Assembly: GCA_003504855.1 (NCBI GenBank) | Contig: DNZD01000267.1 | Coordinates: forward strand, 1-6,208 | Length of the DNA stretch: 6,208 bases | From: Cytophagales bacterium | Lineage (GTDB): Bacteria > Bacteroidota > Bacteroidia > Cytophagales > Cyclobacteriaceae | Direction: 5' to 3' | Shown here: positions 1-5,376 of the stretch, piece after piece | Position numbering within the stretch: position 1 is the first letter of the stretch | Layout of the letters: the number at the start of each line of letters is the position of its first letter | The notes under the pieces: generated by a model | Database searches by the model: none | The model's input: only the letters and a program-made list of their open reading frames with translations | Told to the model about the DNA's origin: nothing | Position numbers and translations under genes: made by a program

Positions 1-808
1 CTTTTTTAAGTATTTCTGAAATGAAGAGGGGAGATATAGCTGCCGGCAAGACACCTTTTTCAGAGCGAACGGAAAAATGAAGATTGGAGGTGAGTATCCC
101 CCGCACACCTTGTTGAATGAGGGCCCGGAAGGGAGCAAAACCGGTTGTGTCGATGTTGTTGACATTGAGCACGAGTGACGTGTCCTGTGCGTTGGTCACG
201 GGTTTGCGTGGCAGGTGCTTGGCTACACATAATATACCTTCGTGTTGCAGGTTATGGACAAACGCCGTTGTTTGCGTGGCAATGGTTTTTTCATCTGCAC
301 CAAAATAGAGCAGGTAGTTATTGGCAAAAACTTCATTGTCCGCGTTGGGTGCCAGGTTCATATGAATGCCCAATGCCTTGAGTTGAGCAGCCATTGCCGT
401 GGTCCATTGCTTACGCAAATGATCATCAGACCAGGCGGTGGCAACAAGCGGCTTCGGTAAAGCAATAATGCTATCCAGTGTCTGAGCGATGCCCCATTCC
501 GCGGAAGCGGCAACCAGCAGGGGAGTCGCTGAAATTTTCTGCAACCGGTTGACCATTTTGGCGTGACGAATTGGCCCACCGTTGGTTATGAGGATAGCAC
601 CTGGATGGAAGGCCTTGACCTGATCGGTGAGATCATCGATATCCGTTTCGTTGGTCAGGGAAACCGGCAACAGGAACAGTTGCCCCACACGGGCCTCCGT
701 GCTAAGGCGACTGTAAACGCTGTCCACCCAATGGGATCGGTGGTTTTGAGCAAAAGAAGTCTGGAAAAATGATGAAATCAGGACGAGCAGCAAAACTTTT
801 TTCGCCAT
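1..808 (-). CDS. Secreted glycoside hydrolase family 3-like protein (beta-N-acetylhexosaminidase type), N-terminal part, active site degenerate
   Basis: The minus-strand frame is open from ATG at 808-806 to the left edge, giving 269 complete residues; the 3' end is outside the window. Residues 1-20 form a signal peptide (Lys-Lys, then a Leu/Ile/Phe core ending SFA before Gln21), so the product is probably exported or periplasmic. The rest follows the TIM-barrel of GH3 enzymes related to NagZ: HWVDSVYSRLS and GQLFLLP near the start, AEWG at 103-106, LKALGIHMNLAP in the middle, and KHLP at 197-200. In Bacteroidota such domains are often fused to a C-terminal serine-hydrolase (beta-lactamase-like) domain; whether that holds here cannot be seen. 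Several usual active-site residues are replaced: Asp before AEWG is Ser102, the NRSFGED segment reads YLLYFGAD (165-172), and the KHFPGHGDT loop reads KHLPRKPVTN (197-206). It may be non-catalytic in this domain. The frame shows no stop or frameshift, so I call it a gene, not a pseudogene. Confidence 0.8.
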   Translation of the reverse strand, partial: MAKKVLLLVLISSFFQTSFAQNHRSHWVDSVYSRLSTEARVGQLFLLPVSLTNETDIDDLTDQVKAFHPGAILITNGGPIRHAKMVNRLQKISATPLLVAASAEWGIAQTLDSIIALPKPLVATAWSDDHLRKQWTTAMAAQLKALGIHMNLAPNADNEVFANNYLLYFGADEKTIATQTTAFVHNLQHEGILCVAKHLPRKPVTNAQDTSLVLNVNNIDTTGFAPFRALIQQGVRGILTSNLHFSVRSEKGVLPAAISPLFISEILKK

Positions 809-816
809 CCACCGGT

Positions 817-824
817 TAGCTTTG
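817..824 (+). promoter_or_regulatory. Candidate -7 element for the mutL operon
   Basis: TAGCTTTG matches the Bacteroidota -7 consensus TAnnTTTG. Transcription from it would begin near 831 and leave a leader of about 100 bases before the ATG at 932. No good TTTG lies about 20 bases upstream; that region is a T-rich run inside the start of the divergent gene. An eight-base degenerate match can occur by chance, so this is tentative. Confidence 0.2.
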
Positions 825-879
825 TATTTGCATTGCGAATAGGCAATTTTGCCCAAGGTCATAAATCCACACATAGGGC

Positions 880-887
880 CAAAATTA
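880..887 (-). promoter_or_regulatory. Candidate -7 element for the GH3-like gene
   Basis: Read on the minus strand the sequence is TAATTTTG, matching TAnnTTTG. It lies 71 bases upstream of the ATG at 808, implying a leader of roughly 65 bases. A -33 TTTG at the expected distance is missing; the only TTTG nearby is one base upstream of the element. Weak evidence. Confidence 0.2.
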
Positions 888-931
888 CCAAACATCGCGA
901 CGGTTGTGTTAGTTTATCCGTTAATGTAGCT

Positions 932-1300
932 ATGAAATTCATTTCCCTGTTCACCAAAACCCCCAGCCACAAGCGGTTCAACTTTGAACCGCGCTTTTAT
1001 GATGCCCGTGCCGAAGAGCGTGAGGCACGTGAAGCACGGATCAAGGAAGAGTTGGCCCGGGAAGCCGGAAAGGCCACGGAAACTACCGAACAATATCGTT
1101 CCCGGATCGCCGGTTCCTTTCATGCCGCGCGTCGGCGCTCCAAGGCATCAGATGACAACCTGAATGCTACCCTCATCCGGTTGGGTGTATTGCTGTTCCT
1201 CACTTTGTTTCTTCTTGCTTTTCTCACCTGGGGTAAGCCGGCGCTGTATAGTTTGTTGCTGTTCATCCCGGCGTATGCCTACCTGAAATTCAGGAAGTAA
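932..1300 (+). CDS. Small conserved Bacteroidota membrane protein, function unknown
   Basis: This encodes 122 residues. Its N-terminus has the motif FNFEPRFYD (residues 16-24), followed by a very charged, probably helical stretch rich in Glu, Arg and Ala (about 25-58) and a basic patch AARRRSK (65-71). Two hydrophobic segments follow, about 81-99 and 104-118, separated by a short WGKP turn, and the protein ends in Lys-Phe-Arg-Lys. That suggests a cytosolic N-terminal half and a C-terminal hairpin in the inner membrane. From memory, similar small proteins sit next to mutL in many Bacteroidota and are sometimes mislabelled as a riboflavin synthase subunit; nothing here supports that name. I chose the ATG at 932 because the FxPRFYD motif follows it closely; an in-frame TTG at 833 would add 33 residues of unconvincing sequence. 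It lies 21 bases upstream of mutL on the same strand and is probably its operon partner. Function is unknown. Confidence 0.75.
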   Translation: MKFISLFTKTPSHKRFNFEPRFYDARAEEREAREARIKEELAREAGKATETTEQYRSRIAGSFHAARRRSKASDDNLNATLIRLGVLLFLTLFLLAFLTWGKPALYSLLLFIPAYAYLKFRK

Positions 1301-1321
1301 CCCTTTCTTTTCCAACGCCGC

Positions 1322-3115
1322 ATGTCTGACATCATTCGTCTTCTTCCTGACGCCATAGCCAATCAAATCGCGGCGGGAGAAGTGGTGCAACGACCGGCGT
1401 CTGTGGTAAAAGAACTCATGGAAAATTCGATTGATGCCGGAGCCTCATCTATCCGCTTATTGATCAAGGAGGCCGGACGTGTTCTCATCCAGGTAAAGGA
1501 TGACGGCACAGGTATGAGTGAAACGGACGCCCGTATGAGTCTTGAGCGTCATGCCACTTCAAAAATTCGCACGGCAGAAGATCTCTTTACCCTTCGCACG
1601 ATGGGTTTTCGCGGTGAAGCGCTCGCATCCATTGCTGCTGTATCCCAATTCGAAATGAAGACCAGGCCTGCCATCAGGGAGTTAGGTACCTGGTTGGTGG
1701 TGGAAGGCTCTGAAGTGAAGAAACAGGAGGCCGTGGCCTGTGATGCCGGCACGACCATCAGCGTCAAGAATTTATTCTACAATATTCCGGCACGACGCAA
1801 TTTCCTCAAGTCGAATCCGGTGGAAATGAAACATATCGTGGACGAGTTTCAGCGCATTGCCCTGGCCCGACCGGATTTGTCATTTTCACTGATTCAGGGC
1901 GATGAGGTGGTGTATGATTTGCCAGCCACGAAACTGAGCCAACGCATCATTGGGTTGTTTGGAAAATCCTATCAGCAGCAGTTGGCGGCCTGCAAAGAAG
2001 AGACCGACCTGGTGGCGGTCGCCGGCTACATTGGCAAGCCTGAGTCTGCCCGCAAGACTCGTGGTGAACAGTTTTTGTTTGTTAACAAGCGATTCATCCG
2101 CAATAATTACCTCAACCATGCGGTGACAAGTGCCTACGAGAACTTATTACCGGAAGGCAGTTTTCCTTTCTATGTGCTCTTCCTGGAAATAGATCCCAAA
2201 CACATTGATGTGAATGTGCATCCCACCAAGACCGAAATAAAATTTGATGACGAGCGGGCGGTGTATGCGGTGGTCCGGGCGGCAGTACGTCAGGCGCTGG
2301 GCGCGCATAACCTGACACCCGCGTTGGATTATTCTGCCGATGTTAACCTCACCTCGAAGATTGGCAGCACCCAGGCACTTTCCCGGGAGCAATACCTCGA
2401 AGAACAGTTGGGCACCTCGCTGCAACGATCTAACCTGCAGCATTGGGAACGATTGTTTGATGAGGAACGCCCAACCCAGTCTCGGCTATTCCCAACGGAA
2501 CCCGCTACGATCACCCGGTCAAGTGCCATGAACGAAAAGACGCCTGAGCCGGAAGAGAAATCATTATTTCAACTGGACAACCAATATGTCGTGCGCCCGG
2601 TTAGAAATGGTATCATGATTATTGACCAGGAAGCAGCTCACCAACGAATCCTGTTTGAACAATTTGTGCAGCGGATGCAACAAAAGTCGGGGGCAAGCAT
2701 TCCGGGCTTGTTCCCCCAGACCATTACCATGAGCGCTTCGGACTTTGCGCTGGTTATGGAAATGGAACAGGAGATCAAGTCGCTGGGCTTTCAGTTTGAA
2801 ATTTTTGGAAAGCAATCCATTGTGGTTAACGCCATCCCTGCCGAGGCCACCGGGATGAGCGAAAAGGATCTGTTTGAGGGCTTGATGGAGCAATTCAAGC
2901 ACAACCAATCGAACCTTTCGCTCCCTTTACAGGATAACCTGGCCAGCGCCCTTGCGAAAAGGGCTTCCATCAAAAAAGGACAACGCCTCGGACGGGAGGA
3001 AATGCAGGCCCTCGTGGCTGGATTGATGGCTTGCCGTAATCCCAATTATTCTCCGGATGGCAATACAACATTTTTTATTTTTGAAACGTCTAAGGTAGAA
3101 AGCCATTTTCGCTGA
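1322..3115 (+). CDS. mutL: DNA mismatch repair protein MutL
   Basis: MutL is the ATP-driven matchmaker that links mismatch-bound MutS to downstream strand removal. The product has 597 residues, a normal length for the family. The N-terminal GHKL ATPase is intact: IAAGEVVQRPASVVKEL with ENSIDAGA (catalytic-type Glu31, Mg-binding Asn35), DDGTGM (Asp60), the HATSKI lid region (77-82) and GFRGEALASI (95-104). The second N-terminal subdomain has FVNKRFI and DVNVHPTK (296-303). A low-conservation linker covers about 335-412. The C-terminal dimerisation domain begins near residue 415. Where MutL nucleases have DQHAxxExxxxE, this protein has DQEAAHQRILFE (435-446), and the usual C-P-H-G-R-P region reads NYSPDGNTT (575-583), although ACR (570-572) remains. 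Endonuclease activity is therefore doubtful from sequence. The ATG at 1322 gives the standard family N-terminus. The stop codon TGA shares its last base with the ATG of the following rhomboid gene, so translation is probably coupled. Confidence 0.97.
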   Translation: MSDIIRLLPDAIANQIAAGEVVQRPASVVKELMENSIDAGASSIRLLIKEAGRVLIQVKDDGTGMSETDARMSLERHATSKIRTAEDLFTLRTMGFRGEALASIAAVSQFEMKTRPAIRELGTWLVVEGSEVKKQEAVACDAGTTISVKNLFYNIPARRNFLKSNPVEMKHIVDEFQRIALARPDLSFSLIQGDEVVYDLPATKLSQRIIGLFGKSYQQQLAACKEETDLVAVAGYIGKPESARKTRGEQFLFVNKRFIRNNYLNHAVTSAYENLLPEGSFPFYVLFLEIDPKHIDVNVHPTKTEIKFDDERAVYAVVRAAVRQALGAHNLTPALDYSADVNLTSKIGSTQALSREQYLEEQLGTSLQRSNLQHWERLFDEERPTQSRLFPTEPATITRSSAMNEKTPEPEEKSLFQLDNQYVVRPVRNGIMIIDQEAAHQRILFEQFVQRMQQKSGASIPGLFPQTITMSASDFALVMEMEQEIKSLGFQFEIFGKQSIVVNAIPAEATGMSEKDLFEGLMEQFKHNQSNLSLPLQDNLASALAKRASIKKGQRLGREEMQALVAGLMACRNPNYSPDGNTTFFIFETSKVESHFR

Positions 3116-3696
3116 TGTTTAATATCACTCCGCTCGTCCGTAACCTCATTATTCTTAATGTGGCTATATTCTTGTTGCAAAATCTGGTCTCGGGCATGAC
3201 GCAGGTCATTTCTCTGTGGCCTATCCGTTCAGGGTATTTTGCTCCGTATCAATTCTTCACGTATATGTTCGCCCACGGCAGCATCTCCCACATTTTTTTC
3301 AACATGCTTGCACTGGCTTCATTTGCACCGATTCTGGAACACTACTGGGGCGAAGCGAAATTTCTCACCTTCTACCTCATTACAGGAATGGGTGCAGCCA
3401 TCATTTATGCCCTCGTGAACTACTTTCTGATAGGCCCTGCCGGCGGCGGCTATATGCTGGGTGCTTCAGGTGCGATCTATGGTATCCTGATGGCATTTGG
3501 AATGATCTTCCCAAACATGGAACTCATGTTGCTCTTTCCACCCATCCCCATCAAAGCAAAGTATATGGTGTTTCTCATGGGTTTCATGACCTATGCCCTT
3601 GACTCCAGCAAGTCAGTGGCTCACCTGGCCCACTTTGGGGGTGCTTTTGTGGCCTTCATCCTGATTTCGTTTTGGCGAAGCCAGGGGCAGCGATAG
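3115..3696 (+). CDS. Rhomboid family intramembrane serine protease (first of two)
   Basis: Rhomboids cleave transmembrane substrates within the membrane using a Ser-His dyad. This compact 193-residue protein is almost entirely hydrophobic and fits the six-helix core without extra domains. Recognisable landmarks are FAHGSISHIFFNM (His59 and Asn63, the oxyanion-side residues on helix 2), the catalytic serine in GASG (Ser118, helix 4) and the catalytic histidine in AHFGG (His173, helix 6). The order and spacing are normal and all key residues are present, so it should be active. The loop between the first two helices is short, and the C-terminus ends a few residues after helix 6. Its ATG overlaps the mutL stop by one base; there is no separate ribosome-binding site outside mutL coding sequence. 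The next gene is a second rhomboid. The substrate is unknown. Confidence 0.93.
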   Translation: MFNITPLVRNLIILNVAIFLLQNLVSGMTQVISLWPIRSGYFAPYQFFTYMFAHGSISHIFFNMLALASFAPILEHYWGEAKFLTFYLITGMGAAIIYALVNYFLIGPAGGGYMLGASGAIYGILMAFGMIFPNMELMLLFPPIPIKAKYMVFLMGFMTYALDSSKSVAHLAHFGGAFVAFILISFWRSQGQR

Positions 3697-3746
3697 AACC
3701 ATTAGCCAATTCATTAACTTTAGGTTGACCATCTGATTAGATCGCA

Positions 3747-4634
3747 GTGTTAGACGAATTCAAGAATGCGTTTCAACGGCCCAACAACGGCCTGATTCAG
3801 CTCATCATCATCAACGTGGTGGTCTATGTTGCGCTGTCTGTGCTGAAAGTATTTGCCTTGTGGTTTAATTTTGAATCGGTATTTATCGCGGTCTACGATC
3901 AGTTTTCACTGCCCAGTAGTTTTTTGGATTTCCTGCAGAGGCCCTGGACCCTGATTACCTACTTCTTCTCCCATAGCATGATTCAGTTCCTTCATATTCT
4001 CTTTAATATGCTGGTGCTGTATTGGTTTGGTAGGATATTCACGGAATACCTCGGAAGCGATAAACTCATTGCAGTATATGTATTGGGAGGTATTGCCGGC
4101 GGACTTGTGTACCTGATGGCATACAATCTTATTCCCAACCCGCCTGAATTCTTATCCCGAGGAACCGGTTTGGTCGGAGCTTCTGCAGCTATCTTCGCTG
4201 TGATGGTAGCCATCGCCACGATGTTACCTGACTATACCGTTTTTCTCATGTTCCTGGGCCCGGTAAAAATCAAATACATTGCTGGGGTGTACATCTTCCT
4301 TTCCTTTGTGGGTTCGGTTGGCAGCAATGCCGGCGGTGAGATAGCCCACCTGGGGGGTGCCTTGATAGGCTTCGTGTATACCAAGCAACTACAGGCCGGT
4401 GTCAATTGGGGTGCGTGGGTTACTTATCTGCTGGAAGGGATCAAAAGCTTGTTTCGTCCAAGACCGAAAGTAAAAGTCTCCTACCGTAAATCCGATGGAG
4501 GCCAACGACCAACCGCCGGCTCTGGTATTTCCCAAAAGGAAATTGACGATATCCTTGATAAAATATCTGATGGCGGATATGAAAGCCTGAGCAAGGATGA
4601 GAAGGAGAAACTTTTTAAAGCCAGTAAGAAGTAA
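3747..4634 (+). CDS. Rhomboid family intramembrane serine protease with conserved C-terminal cytosolic tail (second of two)
   Basis: This 295-residue product has the rhomboid core plus a tail. The core shows HILFNM (His83, Asn87), the catalytic serine in GASA (Ser146) and the catalytic histidine in AHLGG (His201). After helix 6 comes a short membrane-near stretch, a basic segment RPRPKVKVSYRK, and then about 35 charged residues with ISQKEIDDILDKISDGGYES and LSKDEKEKLF. Comparable tails occur on Bacteroidota rhomboids, and I believe they are classed as a domain of unknown function (DUF6576, from memory). I chose GTG at 3747: an in-frame TAG lies at 3738-3740, the first internal ATG falls deep in the core (residue 88), and the LDEFKNAFQRPNN N-terminus looks like the family's. 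The gene follows the first rhomboid by 50 bases. The two are clearly different proteins, not a recent duplication: the first lacks this N-terminus and tail. A near -7 match (TAACTTTA, 3715-3722) lies in the spacer but is unconvincing. Confidence 0.92.
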   Translation: MLDEFKNAFQRPNNGLIQLIIINVVVYVALSVLKVFALWFNFESVFIAVYDQFSLPSSFLDFLQRPWTLITYFFSHSMIQFLHILFNMLVLYWFGRIFTEYLGSDKLIAVYVLGGIAGGLVYLMAYNLIPNPPEFLSRGTGLVGASAAIFAVMVAIATMLPDYTVFLMFLGPVKIKYIAGVYIFLSFVGSVGSNAGGEIAHLGGALIGFVYTKQLQAGVNWGAWVTYLLEGIKSLFRPRPKVKVSYRKSDGGQRPTAGSGISQKEIDDILDKISDGGYESLSKDEKEKLFKASKK

Positions 4635-4663
4635 CTCAGCGCAGGATTACTTCACTGGTAAGG

Positions 4664-5356
4664 TCAGGCAATCATTTTGGCTAAACCAAAGGCAGCGCCC
4701 GCTGCGAGGGTGCCAACAATAACAACCCGCAGCGCACCTTTAAGCAGGGGCTGTCCAGTGAGTTTGCTCTTCACCAAACCAAAGATCATTAAACATACCA
4801 GGGTGATGATGGATGAATAAATCAAACCTTGCTGGGCTGTGGAGGTAAAGAAGTAAGCGCTGAGGGGGATGAGACCGCCAACAACGTAACTAACACCAAT
4901 CACAAAGGCGCTGACCAAAGCGCGATTCTTGTCCGGGCGCTCGAGGCCAAGCTCAAATCGCATCATGAAGTCAACCCACTTTTTGGGGTCTTTGGCCATT
5001 TCTTCAGCAATCTTTTCCTGCAGCTCTTCATTGAGGCCGTACTCGGCAAAGATTTCTTTGGTCTCACGAATCTCTACCTCACGCAGGTGCTCGATCTCAT
5101 CATATTCGCGGCGCTCCTCGGAGTCATAGTGTTCAATTTCCGTGCGGCCCGCCAGGTATCCACCCAGGCCCATGGCAATAGAGCCAGCTGCAATTTCAGC
5201 GAGACCCGCCGTGATCACGATACTGGTCTGATCAACAGCGCCACTTAAGCCTGCGGCCAGGGCAAATGGCACCGTTAGCCCATCGCTCATGCCGATGACA
5301 AAATCCCGGACCTTCTCCGAGGATTGAAAGTGCTTTTCGTATTGGCTGGGTTGCAT
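4664..5356 (-). CDS. VIT1/CCC1 family iron/manganese transporter
   Basis: VIT-family proteins export or sequester Fe2+ and Mn2+, typically in exchange for protons. This product has 230 residues and the expected five hydrophobic segments, about 18-40, 44-70, 146-170, 178-197 and 204-228. Segment 1 holds the signature SDGLTVPFAL with the conserved Asp25; segment 2 has Glu54 and Met62 in a small-residue-rich helix. Between segments 2 and 3 lies a long hydrophilic loop (about 71-143) matching the cytosolic metal-binding domain of the plant-type transporters. It is Glu-rich (Glu93, Glu95, Glu98, Glu101, Glu105) and ends with DPKKWVDFMMRFELGLE, in which Met131, Met132 and Glu135 sit as the metal ligands do in the family. 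This places it with the full VIT1-like group and not with short loopless CCC1 homologues. The ATG at 5356 lies 20 bases after the rlmN stop, so the two are probably cotranscribed. Its 3' end converges on the rhomboid operon with only 29 bases between. Whether iron or manganese is the main substrate cannot be told from sequence. Confidence 0.92.
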   Translation of the reverse strand: MQPSQYEKHFQSSEKVRDFVIGMSDGLTVPFALAAGLSGAVDQTSIVITAGLAEIAAGSIAMGLGGYLAGRTEIEHYDSEERREYDEIEHLREVEIRETKEIFAEYGLNEELQEKIAEEMAKDPKKWVDFMMRFELGLERPDKNRALVSAFVIGVSYVVGGLIPLSAYFFTSTAQQGLIYSSIITLVCLMIFGLVKSKLTGQPLLKGALRVVIVGTLAAGAAFGLAKMIA

Positions 5357-5376
5357 GGACGAAAATTATCAAAAAA

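Larger units (their letters stand above)
809..931. promoter_or_regulatory. Divergent intergenic region between the GH3-like gene and the mutL operon
   Basis: These 123 bases separate two genes transcribed away from each other, so promoters for both should lie here or just inside the gene ends. Both strands carry matches to the Bacteroidota -7 element TAnnTTTG (listed separately), but neither has a convincing TTTG at the -33 position. A short inverted repeat, GGCAA-TT-TTGCC at 842-853, is present and too small to interpret. No Shine-Dalgarno-like purine run precedes either start codon, which is normal for this phylum. No RNA gene is visible. Confidence 0.4.

Noticed and set aside
117..772. Plus-strand open frames of 60-70 residues within the left-edge region
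   Set aside because: They lie opposite a clear minus-strand coding frame with signal peptide and GH3 landmarks, and their translations resemble no protein family.
842..853. GGCAA-TT-TTGCC inverted repeat as an operator or terminator
   Set aside because: Arms of five bases with a two-base centre are too short to form a useful hairpin and are expected by chance.
833..931. In-frame TTG at 833 that would extend the small membrane protein by 33 residues
   Set aside because: The extension has no conserved look, covers the likely promoter region, and the ATG at 932 places the FxPRFYD motif near the N-terminus as expected.
3715..3722. TAACTTTA as an internal promoter for the second rhomboid
   Set aside because: It misses the final G of TAnnTTTG and no TTTG is found at a suitable distance upstream; the gene is more simply read as part of the operon.
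3115..4634. Recent tandem duplication of the rhomboid gene
   Set aside because: The two proteins share only family motifs; sequences between motifs, N-termini and C-termini differ, so any duplication is ancient.
4829..5248. A 139-residue plus-strand open frame
   Set aside because: It is antisense to the well-supported VIT-family transporter gene and its translation has no recognisable features.
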